From Stygiobacter sp. RIFOXYC2_FULL_38_25 (GTDB taxonomy: Bacteria; Bacteroidota; Ignavibacteria; Ignavibacteriales; Melioribacteraceae), in NCBI GenBank assembly GCA_001803165.1, contig MHAZ01000001.1, forward strand, positions 62,001 to 126,000: a stretch of DNA of 64,000 bases, given 5' to 3'. The position numbers and the translations under genes were made by a program. Shown here in pieces: positions 26,548 through 35,276 of this stretch. Within the stretch, counting starts at the first letter, position 1, and the number at the start of each line of letters is the position of its first letter. The notes beneath the pieces were generated by a model that worked only from the letters and a program-made list of their open reading frames with translations, was not told where the DNA came from and did no database searches.

Positions 26548-29500
26548 ATGAAATCTGAGAAACCACTAAAAATATTGTTCTTAGAGGATGTAGAAGCAGA
26601 TAAAGAACTTGCCGTCCATGAATTGAAAAAAAGCGGATTTGATTTTTCTTCAATCAGAGTAGAAACAAAAGAAGCGCTGCAAGAGCAAGTAGTAAAGTTT
26701 GCCCCGGACATAATCATTTCCGATTATTCTTTGCCGAAGTACAATGGAATGCAAGCCTTAAAATTTATCCGGGAGAATCATTCCTCTATTCCATTCATAC
26801 TTTTTACCGGCTCGATTAATGAAGAAACTGCTGTAGAATGTATGAAAGCCGGCGCCGATGATTATATTATTAAAGAACATCTTGCAAGACTGCCGTTTGC
26901 CGTTAGAGAAGTTCTGAAAAAATTTGAAATGCTAAATGAAAATCTGGAAGTTCAGAAAGCCTTGATTGAAAGCGAAGAAAGGTTTCGTTCTTATGTCGTT
27001 AACTCCCCAAGTACCATCTTCATTATTGATAAAGAAGGAATAATTAAATATTTCAACCGTACAGAGCATGGTTTTGAGCCCGAGTATTTCGTAGGGAAAA
27101 GCATGTACGACTTCACTCTGCCGGAGAAACGCGAAGAAATAAGAAATGTAATTGAGAAATCTTTTAAAGAACGCACACCACAGTATTTTGAGACATACGC
27201 CGTACTCAACGGAGAATTATTCTGGTACGAAAATAAAGTAGCTCCCATAATTAAAGCAGAACAGTCAAGCCATCTAATCGTAATTTCATCAGACAAAACT
27301 GAAAAAAAGAAAAACGAAGAACGGATTAGAAAGCTAAACCGCACAAATATTGTTCTAAGTAAAATAAATAGAGTCATCGTTCGGAATCATCATCCAATGG
27401 AACTTCTTGATGAGGCTTGTAAAATTGTAATTACAGAAGGGGGCTTCTTAATGGCTTGGATTGGAATGATTAATCCCCAAAGCCAAAAAATTGAAATTTC
27501 TGCTTCTGCAGATACGTTTGAAAATGAGAATAAAATTGATTTATACAACTTGGAACCGGAACGAAATCCCTCCGGGTTAGCGGTTAAAACAAGAAAAAAA
27601 GTAATAATCAACGATGTTGAAAATGATGAGCTGATGATTCAATGGAAAGATGTAGCTAACAAGTTTGGTATTAAGTCAGTCATCTCTATTCCCCTCTGGA
27701 GATTCGGAAGTGTAGTTGGCGTATTCAATATGTATTCATCACAAGCCGGTTTTTTTGATGATGATGAAATACGGCTGCTTAAAGAATTGGCTTCGGATGT
27801 TTCTTTTGCGCTCGAATTTATTAAAATAGATATCGAGCGGTTCAATGCCGAAAGAGCACTTATAGAATCTGAAAAAGATTATAGAAATTTGTTTGAGGAA
27901 GCTAACGATGCAATAATAATCTTTACACCGGTTGATGAAATTATCATTGAGGTGAATAACAAAGCTTGTGAGACGTATGGATTTCAAAGGGAGGAAATGA
28001 TAGGCTTAAGATTCAAGAAAATCACAAAGGATACGGAGAAGGGGGAACAAAAAATAAAAGAGCTTTTTCTTCTAAAGAAAATTCAGAATTATGAAACCGT
28101 ACAAATCCGGAAAGATGGCTCGCCAATTTATGTCTCTGTTAATGCATCGCTCATAAATTATCAAAATGAAGAAGCTATACAGTGTATTATAAGAGATATT
28201 ACCCAAAATGTTACGGCGTTGGAAGCTCTTAGGGAAAGCGAAGACCGTTTCCGTGATTTGGTTGAAAACAGCAGCGACCTTATTTGTACTCATGATCAAG
28301 ATGGAAACATGTTATCGGCAAATAAAGTTGCTTTGCAAATTACAGGCTATACAGAAGAAGAAGTTCTAAAGATGAATATGCTGGATATTCTTGTTCCCGA
28401 ACACAAAAGAATATTTAAGGCATATTTAACAAAGATTTATGCTACCGGAAAAGCTAAAGGCTTAATGACAATTCAAACTAAAACCGGTGAAAGGAGAATA
28501 TGGGAATACAATAATACACTTAGAACCAAGGGTGTAGCTAAACCAATAGTGCGCGGAATGGTAAAAGATATTACCGAGCAAAAACGTGCTGAAGAAATGA
28601 GGCATGAAAGTGAGCTGAGATTCCGGTTAGTCTGGGAAAAAGCTACAGATGGAATGCGGCTTACAAATGAAGAGGGAATTGTAGTATTGGCTAATGATGC
28701 ATACTGCAAAATGATGGAGAAACCTCGTGAGGAAATTGTGGGAAAACCGTTAAGCATAGTCTATGAAGAATCTAAGCATGAGGAAATCTTACGGAAACAT
28801 CAGGAGAGGTTTCGTTCCCGAAACATACCTACTCATTTAGAAAGAGAACTTATCCTTTGGAATGGGAAAAAAATATTCCTTGAGTTATCAAATTCATTTT
28901 TAGAAAACCCGCACCAGCCGACATTATCATTAAGTGTTTTCAAGGATATCACCGAACGCAAACGTACTGAAGAAGAAATTAAGATGCTTGCCTTTGCACT
29001 GAGAAGTATTAATGAATGTGTAAGTATCACTGATATACAAGATAAAATTATTTTCGTAAATGAATCTTTTAGGAAGACATACGGCTATACAGACGAAGAA
29101 CTTATCGGCAAAAATATGCTCATCGTTCGCTCACCAAATAATCCTCTGGAAGTTGTGCGGGAAATTTTGCCTGCTACACTTAGAGGAGGATGGGATGGCG
29201 AAATTTTAAACCGCAAAAAAGATGGGAGTGAATTCCCTATTGCTCTTTCTACCACTATCATTCGCGGTAAGGCAGATGAACCTATTGCACTTATAGGAGT
29301 AGCAAGAGACATTACTGAGCGAAGAAGTATTGAGAAAGCTATTAGGGAATATGCAGAGCAATACAGAACGATTGTATCATCAACTATGTTTGGCTTCCTA
29401 ATAGTAGATGAGATGGGGAAGATATTAGAGGTTAATGATACCTATTGCAATCTATCCGGATACGCACGGGAAGAATTGTTGAACATTTCGATTTCAGATT

Positions 29501-31248
29501 TGGAGGTGCTTGATGAACCGGAAGTTATTGCCAAACGCATACTGCATGTAATTGAAACCGGAACCGAACAGTTTGAAAGTAAACACAGAGCGAAGTATGG
29601 TAGAACCTTCGACGTTGAAGTCAGTTTAGGCTATTTAAGCTCGCAAAGACAATTTATTTCGTTCATACGTGATATTACAGATCGCAAACGTGCTGAAGAA
29701 GAAATAATTGCTCAAAAAAATAGATTTGAACAATTGTTTGAAAATTCTCCAATTGCTATTGCTTTGTTAGATAATCAAGATAAAATTATTGATATAAACG
29801 AATCATTCACCATTTTGTTTGGTTACTTTCTTGATGAAATAAAAGGGCATGAGCTAAATAACGTTATCGTTCCTTCTGAATTGCTGGCTGAAGCCAAAAG
29901 CTATTCGGAACAAACGCGGGAGGGATATCAGATAAGCAAAGAAAGTTACCGGAGAAAGAAAGACGGTTCAATTGTTTTTGTTAAAATAGTCGGCATTCCG
30001 GTTCTGGTAAATGATTTGGCGGTTGGTATATATGGCATGTATATAGATCTAACTCAGCGAAAAGAAGCTGAAGAAAAAATGAAATTAGCTAAAGAGAAAG
30101 CTGAAGAGATGAATAAAGTTAAATCTTCCTTCTTTGCTAATATGAGCCACGAACTGAGAACTCCTTTTGTCGGCATAATAGGATTTGCAGAAATTATTAA
30201 AGAAATTACTACGGATAGTGAGATTGCGAATATGGCTTCATGCATCATGGATTCTTCAAAGAGAATGACAAATACTCTAAATAATATACTCGATCTTTCA
30301 AAATTGGAATTGGGAAATCTGGAACTGTACTATGAACCGGTGGATGTAGAAGAGCTAATAGATGCAGTGTATAATTCATTTTTGGATGACGCAGCTAAAA
30401 AGGGAATTGCTGTTGAAAAAACTGTTACCGGTTTTACTACTCCGATTTATTCTGACCGCAGTTTGATGAGGAACATCCTTACTGAATTGGTTTCCAACGC
30501 GGTTAAATATACTCTTCATGGTAAAATTGGAATTCACGCAGCTAAAAATATCAGCGATGGACATGAGACGCTTGTAATCCGGGTTACAGATACGGGAATT
30601 GGGATAGCAAAAGAAACTCAAGAAATTATCTGGAATGAATTTAGGCAAGCTAGTGAAGGTTTAAACAGAAGTTTTGAAGGAACAGGTTTAGGCCTGACTC
30701 TTTGCAAGAAATATGTTGAGCTGTTAAATGGGAAAATATATGTGGAGAGCGAAGTTGGAGCCGGCTCTACCTTTATTGCTGAAATACCGGTAACAAGTGT
30801 ACTTCAAGAACTTGATGAAAAATTAGCCGTTTCGTATGCTGATGAAACAATCTCTTTGGCAAATGTTGGTGCATCCGCAAACAAAAAGATACTCTACATA
30901 GATGATGATTCTTTATCTCTAACTGTAGTAGAAAGATACTTGAGTAATGAATATTCTGTGGAATGTGTAAGCGGAGCTCCGCAATTTCTTGAAAAACTTA
31001 ACGAAGCTGCTTTTGATTGCATCCTAATGGATATTAATATAGGCAGAGAAATAAGCGGCATTGATCTTATAAATGAGGTGAAAGAAATCGGAAAGTATTC
31101 CAAGACCCCGGTAGTTGCTGTTACTGCTTACGCGCTCAAATCCGATGAGGAATTAATCCTTTCAAAGGGTTTCTCACATTATATTTCCAAACCATTCAAT
31201 AAAAAAGATATACTGAATCTGCTAAGAAAAATTTTTGCTGAAAAGTAA
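26548..31248 (+). CDS. 1566-aa hybrid kinase, REC-PAS-GAF-6xPAS-HisKA-HATPase-REC
   Basis: An N-terminal receiver (~5-125, IIISDYSLPKYNG) precedes a PAS (~140-255), a GAF (~265-430) and six further PAS domains (~437-1170). Each PAS starts with an RFR/YR-type entry such as SEKDYRNLFEEANDA or SELRFRLVWEKATDG. HisKA has His ~1202 (ANMSHELRTPFV). An HATPase_c (DTGIGIAKE, GTGLGLTLC) leads to a C-terminal receiver (~1440-1566, ILYIDDDSLS, ILMDINIGRE). No membrane segment is seen. The N-terminal REC-PAS part matches the kinase at 16251, so both probably come from a duplicated receiver + hybrid-kinase unit. Phosphorelay through the C-terminal receiver to a separate regulator is likely, but no output gene is in the cluster. 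Confidence 0.9.
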   Translation: MKSEKPLKILFLEDVEADKELAVHELKKSGFDFSSIRVETKEALQEQVVKFAPDIIISDYSLPKYNGMQALKFIRENHSSIPFILFTGSINEETAVECMKAGADDYIIKEHLARLPFAVREVLKKFEMLNENLEVQKALIESEERFRSYVVNSPSTIFIIDKEGIIKYFNRTEHGFEPEYFVGKSMYDFTLPEKREEIRNVIEKSFKERTPQYFETYAVLNGELFWYENKVAPIIKAEQSSHLIVISSDKTEKKKNEERIRKLNRTNIVLSKINRVIVRNHHPMELLDEACKIVITEGGFLMAWIGMINPQSQKIEISASADTFENENKIDLYNLEPERNPSGLAVKTRKKVIINDVENDELMIQWKDVANKFGIKSVISIPLWRFGSVVGVFNMYSSQAGFFDDDEIRLLKELASDVSFALEFIKIDIERFNAERALIESEKDYRNLFEEANDAIIIFTPVDEIIIEVNNKACETYGFQREEMIGLRFKKITKDTEKGEQKIKELFLLKKIQNYETVQIRKDGSPIYVSVNASLINYQNEEAIQCIIRDITQNVTALEALRESEDRFRDLVENSSDLICTHDQDGNMLSANKVALQITGYTEEEVLKMNMLDILVPEHKRIFKAYLTKIYATGKAKGLMTIQTKTGERRIWEYNNTLRTKGVAKPIVRGMVKDITEQKRAEEMRHESELRFRLVWEKATDGMRLTNEEGIVVLANDAYCKMMEKPREEIVGKPLSIVYEESKHEEILRKHQERFRSRNIPTHLERELILWNGKKIFLELSNSFLENPHQPTLSLSVFKDITERKRTEEEIKMLAFALRSINECVSITDIQDKIIFVNESFRKTYGYTDEELIGKNMLIVRSPNNPLEVVREILPATLRGGWDGEILNRKKDGSEFPIALSTTIIRGKADEPIALIGVARDITERRSIEKAIREYAEQYRTIVSSTMFGFLIVDEMGKILEVNDTYCNLSGYAREELLNISISDLEVLDEPEVIAKRILHVIETGTEQFESKHRAKYGRTFDVEVSLGYLSSQRQFISFIRDITDRKRAEEEIIAQKNRFEQLFENSPIAIALLDNQDKIIDINESFTILFGYFLDEIKGHELNNVIVPSELLAEAKSYSEQTREGYQISKESYRRKKDGSIVFVKIVGIPVLVNDLAVGIYGMYIDLTQRKEAEEKMKLAKEKAEEMNKVKSSFFANMSHELRTPFVGIIGFAEIIKEITTDSEIANMASCIMDSSKRMTNTLNNILDLSKLELGNLELYYEPVDVEELIDAVYNSFLDDAAKKGIAVEKTVTGFTTPIYSDRSLMRNILTELVSNAVKYTLHGKIGIHAAKNISDGHETLVIRVTDTGIGIAKETQEIIWNEFRQASEGLNRSFEGTGLGLTLCKKYVELLNGKIYVESEVGAGSTFIAEIPVTSVLQELDEKLAVSYADETISLANVGASANKKILYIDDDSLSLTVVERYLSNEYSVECVSGAPQFLEKLNEAAFDCILMDINIGREISGIDLINEVKEIGKYSKTPVVAVTAYALKSDEELILSKGFSHYISKPFNKKDILNLLRKIFAEK

Positions 31249-31295
31249 AATTGAATTTGCTGATTAGGTTCGCACTACCGCCGTAAAACTACTTG

Positions 31296-32501
31296 TTATT
31301 TGATCAACAACATTTTTTTTGTAATAGAGTATAATGGAGTTATCAAGCGATAAAAATATATACCGCTTTGTATCTCTCGACTTCGCTCGAGATGACGCGC
31401 GTTAAATGTAACTTTGTAATCACCCGCTTGTTTGTATTCATCAACTAATGTTGCAACTTCTCTTCCAAGTACATCGTAAACTTTCAACGTTGTAAAGACG
31501 ACCCGCCGGGTCGTCTCTACGTTTGGTATTGTAAAGTTTATTGTCGTTTCCGGATTAAACGGATTTGGATAATTCTGAAGTAGCTGGAATGCAGCCGGAA
31601 GCGTTTCTTTATCAACTGAAGTTGTTTTCATTAAAACCCTCGTAAAGAAATCCGTAATTCTCTTCTTTGTAGAATCAGCTCCAAATGAACCTCCTCCGTG
31701 TCCCGCACCCGGCTGTGGGATAAATGTTACATCGTGAATGATACTTCTATAAGCAGAATCTAATTCCACACTTTGGGCAAATGGAACTGTCCCGTCTGCG
31801 GTTCCATGCATTATTAAGAATGGAGGATCATCTTTTGAAACGTAGGAAATTGGACTAACAGATTTACATTTCTCCGGATTTGTCCTTAAATCGCCGCCGA
31901 TTAATTTTCCTTCCGGCGAAGCAGCATCGCAATGATTGCTTGTCGGAGGAACAGTTCCGCAAATCGTCATAAAATTTGCCGGACCATACCAATCGCAAAC
32001 GGCTTGAACGCGGCTGGAAAAATTTAAGTTGCCTCCAACAATTCCTTCAAGTTCTTGTACATCGCCGGAACTGCCAACGAGTGCCGCTAAATGTCCGCCG
32101 GCAGAGCTTCCAAAGACGCCAATTTTATCCGGATCAAAATTATATTTAGTAGCATTGGCGCGAAGCCATCTGATTGCTGCTTTGCAATCGTTTATCTGAC
32201 CCGGATGAATTGCTTTATCTGTGAGACGGTAATTAATGCTTACAATCCCAAATCCTTTTTGAAGAAGCCATGTGCCGTTTACGCTTTCTTTACTTCCGGC
32301 TTGCCAGCCTCCGCCGTGGATCCAAACTACAATTGGAAATGGATTTGCGGCTTGCTGAGGTAGATAAATATCCAGTGTTAAACTGATTCCGTTTACCGCA
32401 GCATATTCAACGTTTGCAAAATTCGGTTTTAAGGTTTGAGCAGAGAGAATAGCAGCAAAAAGAAATAAAGCCGTAACTATTAATTTGTATGTGTTCATCA
32501 A
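31296..32501 (-). CDS. Secreted alpha/beta-hydrolase (esterase-like) with T9SS tail
   Basis: A 401-aa protein. A signal peptide (~1-21) is followed by an esterase-like alpha/beta-hydrolase with oxyanion HGGGW (~64-68) and nucleophile elbow GSSAGG; the expected acid and His lie near GTADGTVP and GAGHGGG. This matches the BD-FAE/carboxylesterase group; the substrate could be a plant or acyl ester. The last ~85 residues are a T9SS sorting domain (LLQNYPNPFNPET to KKMLLIK), so it is exported to the surface. Two palindromes at 31492-31520 and 31374-31397 lie inside this domain and add extra residues (RRVVFTT and RHLERSREI) in frame. Both fall between conserved strands, so the domain may still work. 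Confidence 0.85.
   Translation of the reverse strand: MMNTYKLIVTALFLFAAILSAQTLKPNFANVEYAAVNGISLTLDIYLPQQAANPFPIVVWIHGGGWQAGSKESVNGTWLLQKGFGIVSINYRLTDKAIHPGQINDCKAAIRWLRANATKYNFDPDKIGVFGSSAGGHLAALVGSSGDVQELEGIVGGNLNFSSRVQAVCDWYGPANFMTICGTVPPTSNHCDAASPEGKLIGGDLRTNPEKCKSVSPISYVSKDDPPFLIMHGTADGTVPFAQSVELDSAYRSIIHDVTFIPQPGAGHGGGSFGADSTKKRITDFFTRVLMKTTSVDKETLPAAFQLLQNYPNPFNPETTINFTIPNVETTRRVVFTTLKVYDVLGREVATLVDEYKQAGDYKVTFNARHLERSREIQSGIYFYRLITPLYSITKKMLLIK
31374..31397. repeat. Small palindromic repeat inserted in a coding region
   Basis: TCTCGA (31375-31380), 6-nt loop, TCGAGA (31387-31392), followed by TGACGCGC. It codes (minus strand) for RHLERSREI inside the T9SS domain of the esterase, where other members read straight from the Asn-Leu strand into SGIYFY. 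The sequence type is a REP-like motif that I recall from other genomes of this group. Confidence 0.65.
31492..31520. repeat. Small palindromic repeat inserted in a coding region
   Basis: AGACGACCC (31496-31504) and GGGTCGTCT (31508-31516) are perfect 9-bp arms around GCC, extended by GTA/TAC outside one mismatch. It adds the residues TRRVVFTT in the esterase sorting domain. Other domain members run directly into the LKVYDVLGREV strand. Confidence 0.7.
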
Positions 32502-32641
32502 TTCACCAATTCAAAGTTGATTGCCGGTTTGACATAAAGTTTTGCAACCCGGTTTAAAAACATGCCCGGAATTTGCCTTGATAATCAAAACCTCAATAAG
32601 TAAGTTGCAAAGAGCAAAGGCATTCCGTTCAATCCATCTAC

Positions 32642-32776
32642 GAGGAAATCGATGGCTTTATTAAGAAAACTGAAAAAACTCCGAAGAATGAATTAGAACT
32701 TGGCATAAGATTGAAAGATGAATATTTTTTAGAAAAGTCTGAAAGGAAAAAAAATGAAAAAGATAACTACATTTGA
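32642..32776 (+). pseudogene. Truncated HigB/RelE-like toxin remnant
   Basis: This frame runs into the antitoxin start and reads EEIDGFIKKTEKTPKNELEL then RLKDEYFLEK. It matches the C-terminal half of Gp49/HigB-type toxins (GFIKKTQKTPK motif). No N-terminal half or start is present upstream; the frame opens only at 32600 after a stop. The toxin frame ends in TGA at 32774, overlapping the antitoxin start as in intact pairs. The toxin is therefore almost certainly non-functional while the antitoxin gene survives. Confidence 0.6.
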
Positions 32777-33044
32777 AGAGCATTTAGATAAACAATACGG
32801 CAAAAAGGGAAGCGAACGTCGAGATAAATTTGAAGCTGATTCAATATCCTTCCGCTTAGGTGAAATGCTCAGAAAAGAGAGAACAAAAGCAAAGCTGACA
32901 CAAGAGCAACTTGCTGAAAAAACCGGGACTAAGAAAAGTTATATTTCAAGAATAGAAGCTGGTAAAAGTGATATACAGATATCTACTTTTTATAGAATAA
33001 TAGAACTTGGTCTTAGGAAAAGGCTTACTATTTCCATTACTTAA
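32754..33044 (+). CDS. XRE-type antitoxin (HigA-like)
   Basis: This 96-aa protein has an N-terminal linker (ITTFEEHLDKQYGKKGSERRD) typical of antitoxins of the HigA group, and a helix-turn-helix at ~38-85 (RTKAKLTQEQLAEKTG, SYISRIEAGKSDI). Such proteins bind their toxin and repress their own promoter. The toxin gene in front of it is only a 3' remnant, overlapping this start by 23 bp, so this is an orphan antitoxin. It may still repress its promoter or neutralise toxins elsewhere in the genome. Confidence 0.85.
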   Translation: MKKITTFEEHLDKQYGKKGSERRDKFEADSISFRLGEMLRKERTKAKLTQEQLAEKTGTKKSYISRIEAGKSDIQISTFYRIIELGLRKRLTISIT

Positions 33045-33153
33045 AATCTTTTTAAGTGTACTCTTATAGAACGCTACTCAACACGGATAGCACCGCAACA
33101 AGCGCGGCAAACTAAAATAAATGTAGTAGTTCCTACGATTTATAGGTGGTGAG

Positions 33154-33729
33154 ATGAAAACAACAATGGCTTTTATAGTAATCTGTTCACTTTTACTTTC
33201 TTGCAATAATGACGTGTCCGACAATGAAAAAACGACACTTGTTGACAAAAAGTATGTGTTGCCTTATCCAATCGGTACGACGTACACTTGCTCTCAAGGC
33301 TTTAATATGTTTCCCTCGCACTCAGGTTCTTTCAGTTACTCAGTAGATTTTGGGATGCCTATAAGAACTATTGTTACTGCGGCGCGAAGCGGACGTGTAG
33401 TTTATATACTCGAAAGCTATTCGGACGATGATCCAATGGGCGGGCATGAAAATGTTGTGATTATCTTGCACGATGATTCTACTTATGCCCGATACGTTCA
33501 TTTAACGCGCAACGGGTCACTCGTGCAAATAAATCAAATGGTTGTCCCGGGCGACCCCGTTGGATTGAGTGGAAACTCAGGTTCTAGCGGCAGCCCTCAT
33601 TTGCACTTCGATGTAACAAAAACTTTTGGCGGTAGGAGTGATCAGACTATACCATTCGACTTTAAGAACACCAGCCCGCATCCGGTTGGACTAGAAAGAG
33701 GCGTTGCCTATACTGCATTACCTTATTGA
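33154..33729 (+). CDS. M23-family (LytM-type) metallopeptidase lipoprotein
   Basis: A 191-aa protein has a lipobox (LLLSC, Cys17) after a hydrophobic leader. The LytM/M23 domain runs ~45-180, with SVDFGMP (Asp ligand in the HxxxD region), YVHL and the HLHFD motif (PHLHFDV). M23 enzymes cut peptide cross-links in peptidoglycan. In this subgroup the first HxxxD His is not clear: the run before VDFGMP is HSGSFSYS, so its metal site should be checked. Lipid-anchored envelope location is inferred. It stands alone, 110 bp after the antitoxin. Confidence 0.85.
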   Translation: MKTTMAFIVICSLLLSCNNDVSDNEKTTLVDKKYVLPYPIGTTYTCSQGFNMFPSHSGSFSYSVDFGMPIRTIVTAARSGRVVYILESYSDDDPMGGHENVVIILHDDSTYARYVHLTRNGSLVQINQMVVPGDPVGLSGNSGSSGSPHLHFDVTKTFGGRSDQTIPFDFKNTSPHPVGLERGVAYTALPY

Positions 33730-33890
33730 TTAACAACTATTGACTTACGGATTAAAGAAGGAAGCTTTACCAAAATCTAACTATATGTGAATAGATTTTT
33801 AAGTGTGGTTAACAAACCGAATAATTAAATAATTGCTGATTTGTTTTTCCACCGAAGTTGTCCCTTCGTGGGTGTTGCTTGATTAATAAA

Positions 33891-34062
33891 ACCGGTTGTG
33901 TGAATTAGATTTAATAGAATGATTAGTTGGCGCTTTACCTAAAAAACGGGCTTCATGAATGAAGCCCCTACAAAAAAATTGTAGGGGTTTGATTAATCAA
34001 ACCCGAAAAAATTATTCTTGTGAACCCTTTTGTACTTTTGAATTTTAATTCACACAACCGGT
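33891..34062. mobile_element. MITE-like element, copy 1
   Basis: A 172-bp non-coding element has terminal inverted repeats (ACCGGTTGTGTGAATT at the left; the reverse complement AATTCACACAACCGGT at the right). It is flanked by the direct repeat TAATAAA (33884-33890 and 34063-34069). Three internal hairpins are seen: GGGCTTCAT/ATGAAGCCC, CCTACAA/TTGTAGG and the perfect palindrome GGGTTTGATT/AATCAAACCC. A second copy lies at 50624-50791. No transposase is present; it would need one encoded elsewhere. Confidence 0.8.
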
Positions 34063-34271
34063 TAATAAATCAAAAATATATCAGTGTAAACCTATGCTGA
34101 ATTTACCGAAGCATCTGTTTAATCAATGATACGACTGCGAAGCGAGACGAGCGAATCATCCGGAGCTAATTTTGTCTAAATAATTAATTATGCTATAGCA
34201 GCACCTTCGGGAAATATTGTATTCTTGTTTTGGTTAACAGCTTTTTAGCAAGCAATTAGGTGTTATAAAAA
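34063..34271. other. Intergenic segment after MITE copy 1
   Basis: About 200 bp without a gene. It contains a purine-rich run (CTGCGAAGCGAGACGAGCG at ~34135-34153) that looks like another dispersed repeat, but no second copy is visible in this window. It presumably holds the promoter for the methyltransferase. Confidence 0.35.
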
Positions 34272-34946
34272 ATGGATGAATACTATTCAAAATTGCTAAA
34301 CTCAAATAAACTACAAATGTGTTATGAGATAGCACCTAAGAGAGTAAAACAATTTTTGGAAGCTGAAATCGGCTTTGTAATTAGTAAATGTTCTAATGAT
34401 GATGCGGTTTTAGATTTGGGGTGCGGATATGGTAGAGTATCAATCAGATTGCTTGATAGAGTAAAGAGAGTCACCGGAATTGACATCTCGCAAAAAAATA
34501 TTGACTTAGCGAATAACATTGCCGGAAAGAACAGCAAGTGTTCCTTTCTAACTATGGACGCAATTGATTTAAAATTTGAAAATTCTTCTTTTGATAAGGT
34601 AATATGTGTTCAAAATGGAATATCTGCCTTCCATGTTGATCCCTTAAAATTAATGAGTGAATCAGTTCGCGTTACAAAAAAAGAAGGCACTGTTCTTTTC
34701 TCTTCCTACTCAAAGAAATTTTGGGAGGATAGACTTCAGTGGTTCGAAATACAATCGAGTCTGGGATTAATCGGAGAAATTGATTATCTACAAACTAAAG
34801 ATGGTGTAATCGTTTGCAAAGATGGTTTTAAGGCAATAACATACTCCGGCGAAGATTTTCTCAAGTTAGTGTCCAATTTTAATGTTACTGCAAACATATA
34901 TGAAGTTGACAACTCGAGTGTATTCTGTGAAATGACAGTTATGTAG
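34272..34946 (+). CDS. Class I SAM-dependent methyltransferase
   Basis: A 224-aa protein with the SAM-binding motif I VLDLGCGYG (~46-54), an acidic residue after beta-2 (VTGIDIS) and a FDKVICVQNGISAF motif IV region. It uses S-adenosylmethionine to methylate a small molecule or macromolecule; the acceptor cannot be named. No conserved operon partner is near. The start has AGGTGTTATAAAAA upstream. Confidence 0.85.
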   Translation: MDEYYSKLLNSNKLQMCYEIAPKRVKQFLEAEIGFVISKCSNDDAVLDLGCGYGRVSIRLLDRVKRVTGIDISQKNIDLANNIAGKNSKCSFLTMDAIDLKFENSSFDKVICVQNGISAFHVDPLKLMSESVRVTKKEGTVLFSSYSKKFWEDRLQWFEIQSSLGLIGEIDYLQTKDGVIVCKDGFKAITYSGEDFLKLVSNFNVTANIYEVDNSSVFCEMTVM

Positions 34947-35276
34947 TGAAAGTAAGTTCCAAGCCTTAGACAAAACAAAGTATCCCAATGAATAGATCTA
35001 AACGGAATAAGTGAGGAAAGCGAAAACTGATTTGCTTCTTTGATGTTCTGAAGGACGAGCTTTTTAAAACTTATCAATTCTAGGAACAACTCATTTACGC
35101 AGTTTGTTGAAGTGAATCATTTCAGTTGAATCGAATCTTATAATTTGAATTTACATCTAATTATTGGATGAACTTGAATTTCTTCTGGGTTGTTATAATA
35201 GAATAATTATTTTTGGAATAGTGGTTTCCTCTAATTTTATTGTCTAAGTAGTATGAAAAATCTTTCTGAGGTAAGA
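34947..35276. other. Intergenic region upstream of dsbD
   Basis: About 330 bp with no convincing gene or repeat. It presumably carries the DsbD promoter. A minus-strand frame at 34784-35089 is without a start signal or homology and is not called. Confidence 0.4.

Noticed and set aside
33891-34062. Riboswitch or structured RNA leader upstream of the methyltransferase
   Set aside because: The same sequence occurs at 50624-50791 ahead of an unrelated gene, with terminal inverted repeats and target duplications, so a mobile element fits better.
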